Shown here: positions 19,304 to 27,446 of the stretch, piece by piece
Layout of the letters: the number at the start of each line of letters is the position of its first letter
How positions within the stretch are numbered: the stretch's first letter is position 1
DNA from: Rhodococcus koreensis
Lineage (GTDB): Bacteria; Actinomycetota; Actinomycetes; Mycobacteriales; Mycobacteriaceae
Direction: 5' to 3'
DNA length: 64,000 nucleotides
NCBI RefSeq assembly: GCF_900105905.1
Contig: NZ_FNSV01000005.1
Coordinates: 2,170,001 to 2,234,000 of the forward strand
Made by a program: the position numbers and the translations under genes
The notes under the pieces: generated by a model
Database searches by the model: none
The model's input: the letters and a program-made list of their open reading frames with translations, nothing else
Told to the model about the DNA's origin: nothing

Positions 19304-20931
19304 TCCAGCTTTCCGAAGACCGTTCGACCCTCCAGGATCGTGGCGAGCACTTCGAGGTCCGCGATGTCGTCGGGATCCACCAGAAGCGGGTTGGCCGACA
19401 GCACGACGAGATCGGCGTGCAGCCCGGGGACGATCGCCCCGATCGCGTCCTCGCTCCGGAGGTGCCACGCCGAGTTGATCGTCTCCGCACGCAAGGCGTC
19501 CGGGACCGAGATCCGCTCCTCGGGGGCGAGCACCCGTCCCGACCGGGTGCGGCGGGTGACGGCGTCGGCGATGTTGCGCAACGGGTTGGTCGGGGTCACG
19601 GGACCGTCGTTGTGGAACGAGATCCGCTGACCCGCCGCGATCGCGGAAGCTGCAGCGGCCCAACATGCTCCGCGTTCGGGACCGAACAGGTCGTCGACGA
19701 GCACGTCGCCCCAGTAGTAGAGGTGGTCGACGAAAAGGCTGCACGTGACGCCGAGTTCGGTCGCACGGCGGAACTGCTCCGGGGTCATCGCCCCCACGTG
19801 CTCGAGTCGCAGTCGGTGATCGTCGCGCGGCGACTCGGCGAGCATCCGCTCCCACGCGTCGAGGGCCAGGGTGACCGCGGCGTCACCGTTGGCGTGGCAG
19901 GAGATCTGCCAGCCGTTCTCGAAGTACGGCTTGCTGATCTCGAGTATCTCGTCCGCGGTGTAATTGGCCTTGCCGCGCGATCCGGCGAGGCCGAGCGACC
20001 GGGTGACGTCGGTGTCGAGATACGGGAAACTCGTGGCCGCGTTGCCCACCCACGGCGAGCCGTCCGACCAGATCTTGATACCCACCTGGCGCAGCAGGTC
20101 GTCGCCCACTCCGGGTGACACGTCCGTGGAGCGCTCCGGGTTCGACATCTCGTACAGCCGCAGCCGGGTGGTGAGAGCACCGGACCGGGCGATCGCGGTC
20201 AGGGCGCTCCGGAAGCGTGGGTCGAATGCCATCTCGCTCGCGGTGGTGATGCCTGCCGCGTTCATCCGCGCGCATTCCGCGGCGAGGAGTTCCGGCAGCC
20301 GGGTGGACGCACCGTCGAGGATCGAGGCTGCCACCGCCATCACCGCGGGCGCCTCGAACGCCGAACCGTTCAGGTCGCCCGACTTGTCGCGACCGAAGCT
20401 GCCGCCCTCCGGGTCCGGTGTCTTCTTGGACAATCCGGCTTCCCGGGCGGCGACGTCGTTGAAATACGCGACGTGACCGGTGTTGTGCAGGATCACCAGG
20501 GAGGTGTCGGGAGCGACGGAATTGAGCCATTCCCGGGACGGTTCCGGCAGCCCCTTCTGGAGCAGAGGGTCCCAGCCGTTGAGCACGGCGCCGTCGGGGT
20601 GCTCGTCGACGGCGCGGCGGACGGCGTCGACCACCTCGCCCGCGTCGGCGATGGTCACCGGCCTGATGTCCACCACCGGTTCGCCGAGCAGCACCGCCGA
20701 GTTCAGCGGGTGACCGTGCGCCTCGACGAACCCGGGGAGGATGCAGGCGCGGTGCACGTCGACCGCGATCGTTGCCGGTCCGATCAGCGGAAACACCGCG
20801 GCGTCGTTGCCGACGGCGGCGATCCGCCCGTCCCGCACCGCGACCGCCCGAGCGCGTGGCGCGGCGTCGTTCATGGTGACCACGTCACCGAACAGCACCA
20901 GATCGGCAGGTTTTCCGTCGTTCGTGCCCAT
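19300..20931 (-). CDS. amidohydrolase family protein (YtcJ-like)
   Basis: 543 aa, Amidohydro_3 type metal-dependent hydrolase. The N-terminal small domain (ADLVLFGDVVTMNDAAPRA) leads to the metal motif VEAHGHP (H-x-H) near residue 75; further ligands are expected in LSCHANGD-like (QISCHANGDAAV) and HLRLEHV-like (RLRLEHVGAM) strands, and the C-terminal barrel-closing block ends with GLHADLVVLSANPL. Predicted to hydrolyse C-N bonds; the substrate is unknown. Divergent from the OYE gene, downstream-coupled to clc. Confidence 0.88.
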   Translation of the reverse strand: MGTNDGKPADLVLFGDVVTMNDAAPRARAVAVRDGRIAAVGNDAAVFPLIGPATIAVDVHRACILPGFVEAHGHPLNSAVLLGEPVVDIRPVTIADAGEVVDAVRRAVDEHPDGAVLNGWDPLLQKGLPEPSREWLNSVAPDTSLVILHNTGHVAYFNDVAAREAGLSKKTPDPEGGSFGRDKSGDLNGSAFEAPAVMAVAASILDGASTRLPELLAAECARMNAAGITTASEMAFDPRFRSALTAIARSGALTTRLRLYEMSNPERSTDVSPGVGDDLLRQVGIKIWSDGSPWVGNAATSFPYLDTDVTRSLGLAGSRGKANYTADEILEISKPYFENGWQISCHANGDAAVTLALDAWERMLAESPRDDHRLRLEHVGAMTPEQFRRATELGVTCSLFVDHLYYWGDVLVDDLFGPERGACWAAAASAIAAGQRISFHNDGPVTPTNPLRNIADAVTRRTRSGRVLAPEERISVPDALRAETINSAWHLRSEDAIGAIVPGLHADLVVLSANPLLVDPDDIADLEVLATILEGRTVFGKLE

Positions 20932-21069
20932 CAGTGCACCCTCCCGTCAGACCGGGCGCGGGCGAGTGCCCATGCGCCGGCAGCGAGTGTCGACTGTGAC
21001 TTCAGATTACAACTACGCAGCAGGTCATATGCAGGAATAGTGCGTAACCGCGATCGGTTACAGACAGGC
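20932..21069. promoter_or_regulatory. divergent promoter region with palindromic operator
   Basis: 138-base gap between the amidohydrolase (minus) and OYE (plus) genes. It contains an 18-base palindrome with arms GTAACCG (21044-21050) and CGGTTAC (21055-21061), eight bases before the OYE ATG and covering where a ribosome site would be. A repressor bound here would block OYE expression. Confidence 0.5.
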
Positions 21070-22200
21070 ATGACCGAAACACCTCTGCCCGTGGACGGCC
21101 TCTTCGAGCCGTTCGCCGTCAAATCCCTCCAGCCCCGGAATCGCTTCGCGATGGCACCCATGACCAGGGCTTTCTCCCCTGACGGCATTCCCGGGGAGGA
21201 CGTGGCGGCGTACTACCGCCGGCGTGCGGCGGGCGGGGTCGGTCTCGTCATCACCGAGGGGACGTACATTCCGGACCCCGTAGCCGGATCCCACACCCGG
21301 GTGCCGCTCCTCTACGGACAGGACAGCCTCGCGGGCTGGAAGTCCGTGGTGGACGCGGTCCACGAGGAGGGCGGGCAGATCATCCCGCAGCTGTGGCATC
21401 TGGGCGTCGAACGCGGCCCGCAGCCGCGTATGAACCCCGAGGTGACGACGGCCAGCCCGTCCGGAATCGCGCTGGACGGAACCCGGCTGGGACGCGAATT
21501 CACCGGGTCCGATCTCGACGCGCTGCGCGAGGCCTGGGTGGCGGCCGCCGTCAACGCGCGTGACGTGGGCTTCGACGGCATCGAACTGCACGGCGCCCAC
21601 GGCTATCTGCTCGACCAGTTCCTGTGGGACCGCACGAACGTCCGCTCCGACGGTTACGGCGGATCTCTCGAGGCCCGCACCCGGTTCCCGGTCGAGGTGG
21701 TCGCAGCGATCCGCGAGGCCGTCGGGGACGACTTCGCGATCGTCTACCGCTTCTCCCAGTGGAAGTCGAACCACTACGATTCGCGCATCGCGCAGACCCC
21801 CGACGAACTCGCGGCCGTGCTGACGCCCCTCGTCGCCGCCGGTGTCGACGTGCTGCACCCGTCCACCCGCAGGCACTGGGACCCGGCCTTCGCCGAGCTG
21901 TCCGGTGAGGACGGGGAACTCGGCCTGGCCGGATGGACCAAGCGGCTGACGGGACTGCCCACGATCACGGTCGGTTCGGTGGGTCTCGACGACGTGTTCA
22001 CGACGGCCTTCACGTCGGACGGCGCCTCGAACACCGCCGGTGTCGACCGCCTGCTCCGGCAGTACGAGAACGGCGAGTTCGATCTCGTGGCCGTCGGCCG
22101 CGCACTGCTGTCCGATCCGGAGTGGGTGCTCAAACTCCGCGACGGCAGGACCGCCGAGCACATCCCGTACAGCAACGAGCACCGGGCGGTCCTGCACTGA
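21070..22200 (+). CDS. Old Yellow Enzyme-family NADH:flavin oxidoreductase
   Basis: 376-aa FMN-dependent ene-reductase (TIM barrel). OYE landmarks: RNRFAMAPMTRAF near residue 25, the active-site HGAHGYLLDQFLWDRTN, the DSRI/PDEL region, and the phosphate-binding TVGSVG plus AVGRALLSDPEWV near the C-terminus. Reduces activated alkenes or nitro compounds with NAD(P)H. No convincing ribosome site, but a palindromic operator directly upstream. Convergent with the OmpA lipoprotein gene through a stop-codon palindrome. Confidence 0.93.
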   Translation: MTETPLPVDGLFEPFAVKSLQPRNRFAMAPMTRAFSPDGIPGEDVAAYYRRRAAGGVGLVITEGTYIPDPVAGSHTRVPLLYGQDSLAGWKSVVDAVHEEGGQIIPQLWHLGVERGPQPRMNPEVTTASPSGIALDGTRLGREFTGSDLDALREAWVAAAVNARDVGFDGIELHGAHGYLLDQFLWDRTNVRSDGYGGSLEARTRFPVEVVAAIREAVGDDFAIVYRFSQWKSNHYDSRIAQTPDELAAVLTPLVAAGVDVLHPSTRRHWDPAFAELSGEDGELGLAGWTKRLTGLPTITVGSVGLDDVFTTAFTSDGASNTAGVDRLLRQYENGEFDLVAVGRALLSDPEWVLKLRDGRTAEHIPYSNEHRAVLH

Positions 22201-22213
22201 CCGCGCCGGTCAG
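22197..22213. terminator. bidirectional stop-codon palindrome (OYE / OmpA lipoprotein)
   Basis: Arms CTGACC (22197-22202) and GGTCAG (22208-22213) with a 5-base loop; both stop codons lie within the arms. There is no U-run. Possible short hairpin terminator shared by the convergent genes. Confidence 0.45.
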
Positions 22214-22728
22214 CTGTCCTCGACGGTGATCTCCACCTGATCGACGTTCACGCCTTCGGGTGGGTTCGCGGTGCCCTCGGTCGAGATGCGGCTCTTGTCG
22301 ACCCCCTGCGCCTCGAGGGCGTTCGCGACGGCCTGAGCGCGCTGGTCGGCGAGGAGTTCGGCGGCCGCCTCGTCCGTGTTGCTGGCGTACGCCTCGATCG
22401 CGATCTTGGCGTCGCCCGCCTTCATCGCGGCGGCCACCGCCTTGACGGTCACGTCCGAGAGGGCGTTGAGTTCGGCGGTTCCCGACTCGAATCCGATCGG
22501 GACCGCCGCGATGGCCGAGTTGATCGCGTTCTGGGTGGCCTCGCGCGCGGTGTTCACGGCGGACGACGCCGTGGCCTGCACACTGCTGATCGCGCCTTCC
22601 ACCCGATCGGACGCGGAGGCCGTCGTCGTGGTCGCGATCGGAGCCTCGTTCGAGTCGTTGGAACAGCCGGCCACGCCGAGCAGCGCGAGGGCCGCGACCG
22701 CGATGCCGGTGACGATGGTCTTGCGCAT
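22210..22728 (-). CDS. OmpA-domain lipoprotein
   Basis: 172 aa. Type II signal peptide with lipobox LGVAGC, so it is likely lipid-anchored on the outer face of the cytoplasmic membrane. A helical Ala/Thr/Ser linker (DRVEGAISSVQATASS) is followed by a C-terminal OmpA-like peptidoglycan-binding domain (GFESGTAELNALSD; LADQRAQAVANALEAQGVDKSRIS). Start chosen at the ATG before MRKTIVTG, with GGGGAAA upstream. It resembles the OmpA-type proteins of mycolata; cell-wall tethering is the likely role. Confidence 0.85.
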   Translation of the reverse strand: MRKTIVTGIAVAALALLGVAGCSNDSNEAPIATTTTASASDRVEGAISSVQATASSAVNTAREATQNAINSAIAAVPIGFESGTAELNALSDVTVKAVAAAMKAGDAKIAIEAYASNTDEAAAELLADQRAQAVANALEAQGVDKSRISTEGTANPPEGVNVDQVEITVEDS

Positions 22729-23030
22729 GATGGTTTCCCCTATACGTCCGTATGTCCGGAAAGCGCTACACGTCGTGGGACGAGGATAGCCCCGCCCGCA
22801 CCCTCGAAGGTGGGATTCGAACACGGCCCAGGCTCCCACATCGTGAGATTTCTCGGACGGATGTGAATCCGGACACAGGCTTCTCACCTGCCCAAAAACC
22901 GTTGATTCGCCTTCCGTTTCAATTCGGTTAATTCCACGGATTGCGATCTCATTTCAATAACGGTAGAAATGAATCCGGCGCCCGCTCAGCGCCAACATAA
23001 ATGCCCACAACCGAGCAAGGAGTTACACGC
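22729..23030. promoter_or_regulatory. divergent intergenic region with a strong candidate promoter
   Basis: 302 bases, AT-richer than average. For the plus-strand peptide gene: -35 TTGCGA (22941-22946), 17-base spacer, -10 TAGAAA (22964-22969), then AAGGAG (23017-23022) 8 bases before the ATG. On the lipoprotein side a small palindrome, ATACG/CGTAT (22742-22753), lies just upstream of its start. Confidence 0.6.
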
Positions 23031-23168
23031 ATGGATCTCGCCTTCCTGTCCGAATTCTTCTCCGCCTTCTCCGACCTCGCCGGTGCCCTGGACTTCTTCT
23101 CGGGTTCCGCCGACGCATTGGGCGGTGGCGCAGACGCCGCAACGGCGGCCGCAGCCACGCTTGGCTAG
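23031..23168 (+). CDS. 45-aa small amphipathic protein, possible mycomembrane channel peptide
   Basis: A 45-codon gene starting MDLAFLSEFFSAFSDLAG and ending GADAATAAAATLG. It has no signal peptide, Cys or basic residue; it is acidic, Phe/Leu/Ala-rich, and the first ~25 residues can form an amphipathic helix. It has its own promoter, a near-perfect ribosome site (AAGGAG, 8-base spacing) and a strong hairpin after the stop, all signs of high expression. Size, absence of export signal and the MDL start recall the small PorA/PorH-type cell-wall channel proteins of Corynebacterium; that parallel is my inference. Could also be a membrane-active or regulatory peptide. Confidence 0.7.
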   Translation: MDLAFLSEFFSAFSDLAGALDFFSGSADALGGGADAATAAAATLG

Positions 23169-23196
23169 CATTTCCGCTGGCACAAGACTTGAACAC

Positions 23197-23240
23197 CCGC
23201 GACGGGGTTCGTGCGCTCAGGCGCGCGGGCCCCGTCGCGG
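23197..23240 (+). terminator. hairpin terminator after the 45-aa gene
   Basis: Perfect 11-bp arms CCGCGACGGGG (23197-23207) and CCCCGTCGCGG (23230-23240), with an additional inner GC stem. No U-run follows, as is common in high-GC actinobacteria. Confidence 0.7.
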
Positions 23241-23493
23241 CGTTGCCGGCAGCGTCACGATCGTGTCGATCACGTATCTATTACGATGAATAATTCGCGA
23301 CGTGAACATGTTCATTATCCGCGTCACCAGCATTTTCCCCGGAATTGGTCGGTCGACCAATTGATTCGCCATTCTCACGATCAACGTTTCCGTTTCACCG
23401 TTGGTTTATTCGCGAAATAATCGCGCGCGCTGCACATTTCGGCGGTTTCGCAGCACGCGCACATCTCAGTGCACATCTGTACACTCAAATCTC
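23241..23493. promoter_or_regulatory. AT-richer intergenic region with two palindromes upstream of the lipase-like gene
   Basis: No gene is seen. It contains TGAACATGTTCA (23303-23314), a perfect 12-base palindrome, and AATTGGTC/GACCAATT arms (23343-23350, 23355-23362) around a 4-base centre. Both are plausible operators for the downstream hydrolase gene, which begins with GTG and lacks a clear ribosome site. Confidence 0.4.
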
Positions 23494-24735
23494 GTGACCG
23501 ACCCGCAGATCAGACGCCGCTCCGAGGTGCGGGCACTCGCCCGGCTGGCCCTCGACGAAATCGGGGCCGCCGCCGGCGGCCTCGGCAGCATCCACCGCGC
23601 CGTCTCGGACCGGGTCTTCGCCGGAGTACGGCTCGGCGTCGGCACCCATGCCGTCCCCGCAAAGGCGCTCCACGACGAGATCACCGCCGCCGTGTATGCG
23701 CTCGTCGCCGACACCGCCCGACTCGGGGGTTCCCTCGCGGGACAGTTCCTCGACTTCCCGTCGGCGGAGAACGTCCCGCCGTCCCAGACGCGCCGCGGAG
23801 CCCGGGCCATCGCCGCGATCCAGGGGCTGATCGGCGACGTACTGGAATCGGAGGGGTCCGTGCTCGCCGAACCCCTGGCGATACGGGTAGGCGGCGTCGC
23901 ACTCACGGCGGCCGAGTCCACGCTCGCCGATGCCTTCCCCCACGCCCGCGGCCGCATCGTCGTCTTCCTGCACGGACTCGTCGAGACCGAGGACGCGTGG
24001 TCGCTGGGCGGCCGCCCGACCTACGGTGAACGACTCGAGACCGACCTGGGATACACGGCGCTGCAGATCCGCTACAACTCCGGCCGGCACATCTCCGACA
24101 ACGGCAGGAGCCTGTCCGACCTTCTGGACGCGGTCACCGAGCACTGGCCGGTGGACGTCGAGTCGATCGCACTCGTGGGGCATTCCATGGGCGGCCTCGT
24201 CGCCCGCAGCGCCTGTCGAATCGCCTTCCTCGACGACCGCCCGTGGGTGCGGCGGGTGCGGCAGGTCGTGAGCCTCGGCTCACCTCACCTCGGCGCCCCG
24301 CTGGAGCAGGCTGTCCACTTTGCGAGCGCCGGTCTGGCCGCACTGCCCGAGACGCGGGCGATCTCCGGACTCCTGCGCCGGAGGAGCGCCGGCATCCGGG
24401 ATCTGAATCAGGGTTCGCTCGTCGACGAGGACTGGCGCGGTCGCGACCCGGACGCCCTCCGTGCCGCGGCCACCAGCGAGGTCCCCCTCCTCGACGGCGT
24501 GACGTACTGCTTCGTCTCCGCGACCATCACCCGCAGCCCGCGGCATCCGCTGGGCCGCCTGCTCGGCGACGGCATGGTGCTCGTGCCGAGCGCGTCCGGC
24601 CGGAACCGGACGCGGATGATCGGCTTCCGCGACGAGGACGGCATGCACCTCGCACCCGCGAATCATTTCACGATGCTCAACCACGAGTCGGTGTACGAGA
24701 AGCTGCTCGAGTGGCTTGGCGCCCCGGAGACCTGA
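23494..24735 (+). CDS. alpha/beta hydrolase, PGAP1/lipase-like
   Basis: 413 aa from GTG (VTDPQIRRRSEVRAL). The N-terminal ~150 residues are helical and unassigned. The hydrolase domain begins at RIVVFLHGLVETEDAW; the nucleophile elbow is GHSMGGLVAR (S231). LGSPHLGAPLEQ follows the usual PGAP1/lipase pattern and a late His (APANHFTMLNHESVY) is likely catalytic. Predicted lipid or ester hydrolase, cytoplasmic since no signal peptide is visible. Convergent with the CPBP protease gene. Confidence 0.85.
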   Translation: MTDPQIRRRSEVRALARLALDEIGAAAGGLGSIHRAVSDRVFAGVRLGVGTHAVPAKALHDEITAAVYALVADTARLGGSLAGQFLDFPSAENVPPSQTRRGARAIAAIQGLIGDVLESEGSVLAEPLAIRVGGVALTAAESTLADAFPHARGRIVVFLHGLVETEDAWSLGGRPTYGERLETDLGYTALQIRYNSGRHISDNGRSLSDLLDAVTEHWPVDVESIALVGHSMGGLVARSACRIAFLDDRPWVRRVRQVVSLGSPHLGAPLEQAVHFASAGLAALPETRAISGLLRRRSAGIRDLNQGSLVDEDWRGRDPDALRAAATSEVPLLDGVTYCFVSATITRSPRHPLGRLLGDGMVLVPSASGRNRTRMIGFRDEDGMHLAPANHFTMLNHESVYEKLLEWLGAPET

Positions 24736-24747
24736 CCCTGCTCAGGC
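24732..24747. terminator. stop-codon palindrome (lipase-like / CPBP protease)
   Basis: Arms CCTGA (24732-24736) and TCAGG (24743-24747) hold the stop codons of the two convergent genes, which are 6 bases apart. Confidence 0.35.
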
Positions 24748-25545
24748 CATGGTCGTGTGCCACACGACGGCGGCCGCGAGCGCACCCGCGCCGTTCAACG
24801 ACCAGTGCAGCGCGATGGGCGCGATCAGACTGCCGCTGCGGCGGCGGAGCCAGGTGAACACGATGCCCGCGGCCGCGGTGGCGACCACCGCGGCGAGGAT
24901 CCCGAGCACCTGCCCGAGGACGCCGCCGCCGAGAAAGCTCGACAATCCCTTGTTGCCCGACGTCAGTCCCAGCGAGGACGCGATGTGCCAGAGACCGAAC
25001 ATCAGCGATCCCGCCGCGAAGACGCCGCGGGCGCCGTACACGCGGTCGAGGGTGCCGTGCAGCACGCCGCGGAACGCGAGCTCCTCGGGGATGACGGTCT
25101 GCAGCGGGATGACGATCATCGACGCGATCAGGGCGCCGGAGATCGTGGCGTACCGGTCGGCCATGAAGAACGGCCGGGTGATCGGCAGGGCGGCACCGAT
25201 CGCGACGACGCCGATCACGAGGCCCATCGCCGCGAGGGCGTACAGCGACCCCTTGCGCCAGTGCCGAGGCGAGAGCCCCAGTTCTGCCCAGCCGAGTCCG
25301 CGGCGCCGGGTGAGCACGAGCAGCACGACGGCGGCGATGGGAACGGTCGCGATGCTGGCCCACGCGGTGGTGAAGTGCGCGATCAGATTCGTGGCCGCGA
25401 GGACGACCACCACGATCGCGATGTCGAGGTAGGCGTGCAGTACGGGCCGCTTGGCACGTGCACCGGACGTCTCGTCGTCGGCGGCTCCGGCGTCCTGGAC
25501 TGCAAGGGTCATTCGGCCGGCCGATCTCGTTCCGTGTTCAAGCAT
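24742..25545 (-). CDS. CPBP-family intramembrane glutamic protease (CAAX-like)
   Basis: 267 aa, about eight membrane helices. Motif 1 E154-E155-x3-R159 (PEELAFRGVLHG), motif 2 FGLWH with H187, and motif 3 HWSLN near residue 247 are all present, so the active site appears complete. Bacterial relatives process or immunity-protect against peptides and some prenylated proteins; the substrate here is unknown. An N-terminal hydrophilic tail of ~35 residues precedes the first helix. Confidence 0.88.
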   Translation of the reverse strand: MLEHGTRSAGRMTLAVQDAGAADDETSGARAKRPVLHAYLDIAIVVVVLAATNLIAHFTTAWASIATVPIAAVVLLVLTRRRGLGWAELGLSPRHWRKGSLYALAAMGLVIGVVAIGAALPITRPFFMADRYATISGALIASMIVIPLQTVIPEELAFRGVLHGTLDRVYGARGVFAAGSLMFGLWHIASSLGLTSGNKGLSSFLGGGVLGQVLGILAAVVATAAAGIVFTWLRRRSGSLIAPIALHWSLNGAGALAAAVVWHTTMA

Positions 25546-25690
25546 CCAGTCAAGTGTACGGATTTACTTGTGAGAACTCTGTGAGCCACGCCACTGTGCA
25601 GGTGAAAGCATGCCCCCGCGTCACAGGGCCGCCGGAGCCCGCGTCTAGCCTGAAGACGAACTTCACACAACCAGCTGTCCAGGAGATAGA

Positions 25691-27388
25691 ATGGCCGACT
25701 TCCTCTACGAGGACTTGCTGCCGATCGGTGAGGACCCCACCGAATATCGGCTGCTGACCACCGAGGGGGTGTCGACTGTCGAAGGACCCGGCGGCCGCAC
25801 CTTCCTGTCCGTCGAGCCCGAGGCGCTGCGCCTGCTCACCGAGACCGCACTCCACGACATCTCGCACTACCTGCGCAGCGACCATCTGACGCAGCTCGCG
25901 AGCATCCTCGATGATCCCGAGGCGTCGGGCAACGACAAGTTCGTGGCGCTCGACCTGCTGAAGAACGCCAACATCTCCGCCGCAGGCGTGCTGCCGATGT
26001 GCCAGGACACCGGCACCGCGATCGTCATGGGCAAGCGCGGCCAGCACGTCCTCACCCCCGGCGACGACGAGAAGGCCGTCGCGCGCGGCGTCTACGACGC
26101 CTACACCCGGCTCAACCTGCGGTACTCGCAGAACGCGCCGATCACGATGTGGGACGAGAAGAACACCGGCAGCAACCTCCCCGCCCAGATCGAGCTCTAC
26201 GCCGACACGGCGACCGGCCACGAGAACACGTACAAGTTCCTGTACATGGCCAAGGGCGGCGGCAGCGCCAACAAGTCCTACCTGTTCCAGGAGACCAAGG
26301 CGATCCTCAACCCGGACGGCATGATGCGGTTCCTCGAGGAGAAGATCCGCGCCCTCGGCACCGCAGCCTGCCCGCCGTACCACCTCGCGATCGTCGTCGG
26401 CGGCACGTCCGCGGAGTTCGCGCTGAAGACGGCCAAGTACGCGTCCGCGCACTACCTCGACGAACTCCCCAACGAGGGCGCGATCACCGGTCGCGGCTTC
26501 CGCGACCTCGAACTCGAGGAGAAGGTGCTCGAGCTGACCCGTCAGATCGGCATCGGCGCACAGTTCGGCGGCAAGTACTTCTGCCACGACGTCCGCGTCA
26601 TCCGCCTCCCCCGCCACGGCGCTTCGCTGCCCGTCGCTCTCGCCGTGTCCTGCTCGGCGGACCGCCAGGCCAAAGCGAAGATCACCCCCGAGGGCGTCTT
26701 CCTCGAGCAGCTGGAGTTCAACCCGGGCCGGTTCCTCCCCGAGGTCACCGACGCCCAGCTCGATGCCGAGACCGACGGCATCTCCGGCACCGGCAAGGGC
26801 GCCGCCGTCAAGATCGACCTCACCAAGCCGATGCCCGAGATCCTCGCCGAGCTGTCCAAGCACCCGGTGAAGACACGGCTGTCGCTCACCGGCCCGCTCG
26901 TCGTCGCCCGCGACATCGCCCACGCCAAGATCAAGGAACGGCTCGACGCCGGCGAGGAGATGCCGCAGTACCTCAAGGACCACCCGGTGTACTACGCCGG
27001 TCCGGCCAAGACCCCCGACGGCATGGCGTCCGGTTCCTTCGGCCCCACCACCGCCGGTCGAATGGACTCCTATGTGGATCAGTTCCAGGCCGCGGGCGGC
27101 TCCATGGTGATGCTCGCGAAGGGCAACCGGTCCAAGCAGGTCACCGACGCATGCAAGTCCTACGGCGGCTTCTACCTGGGGTCCATCGGCGGTCCCGCGG
27201 CGCGTCTCGCCCTCGACTGCATCAAGAAGGTCGAGATCGTCGAGTACGAAGAGCTCGGCATGGAAGCGGTCTGGAAGATCGAGGTCGAGGACTTCCCCGC
27301 GTTCATCGTGGTCGACGACAAGGGCGAGGACTTCTTCGCCGGCGTCTCCACCCCCACCCTCACCATCGGCAAGCGCCCCGGCCTGTAG
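25691..27388 (+). CDS. fumA: fumarate hydratase class I (Fe-S)
   Basis: 565 aa; interconverts fumarate and malate in the TCA cycle with an oxygen-sensitive [4Fe-4S] cluster. Cluster cysteines are expected at C104 ([10 protein letters not shown]), in YFCHDVRVI and in [10 protein letters not shown]. Both halves of the family (Fumerase and Fumerase_C) are present in one chain. A clear ribosome site (AGGAGATAGA) precedes the ATG. A second, oxygen-stable class II fumarase starts at 63793. Followed by a 20-bp perfect palindrome. Confidence 0.95.
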   Translation: MADFLYEDLLPIGEDPTEYRLLTTEGVSTVEGPGGRTFLSVEPEALRLLTETALHDISHYLRSDHLTQLASILDDPEASGNDKFVALDLLKNANISAAGVLPMCQDTGTAIVMGKRGQHVLTPGDDEKAVARGVYDAYTRLNLRYSQNAPITMWDEKNTGSNLPAQIELYADTATGHENTYKFLYMAKGGGSANKSYLFQETKAILNPDGMMRFLEEKIRALGTAACPPYHLAIVVGGTSAEFALKTAKYASAHYLDELPNEGAITGRGFRDLELEEKVLELTRQIGIGAQFGGKYFCHDVRVIRLPRHGASLPVALAVSCSADRQAKAKITPEGVFLEQLEFNPGRFLPEVTDAQLDAETDGISGTGKGAAVKIDLTKPMPEILAELSKHPVKTRLSLTGPLVVARDIAHAKIKERLDAGEEMPQYLKDHPVYYAGPAKTPDGMASGSFGPTTAGRMDSYVDQFQAAGGSMVMLAKGNRSKQVTDACKSYGGFYLGSIGGPAARLALDCIKKVEIVEYEELGMEAVWKIEVEDFPAFIVVDDKGEDFFAGVSTPTLTIGKRPGL

Positions 27389-27400
27389 GCGGCTCCGCCG

Positions 27401-27446
27401 CCCGTGAGTGGTTGACGAGTCCAGACACTCGTCAACCACTCACGGG
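27401..27446. terminator. perfect 20-bp inverted repeat between fumA and the L,D-transpeptidase gene
   Basis: Arms 27401-27420 (begins CCCGTGAGTGGTTGACG) and 27427-27446, fully complementary, 6-base loop. It lies between convergent genes and contains the transpeptidase stop codon, so it could terminate both. It shares the GTGAGTGG motif with an inverted repeat at 47660-47705. Confidence 0.8.

Noticed and set aside
23303..23314. LexA/SOS box (TGAACATGTTCA)
   Set aside because: The GAAC and GTTC halves are 2 bases apart, while the actinobacterial SOS box has 4 between them.
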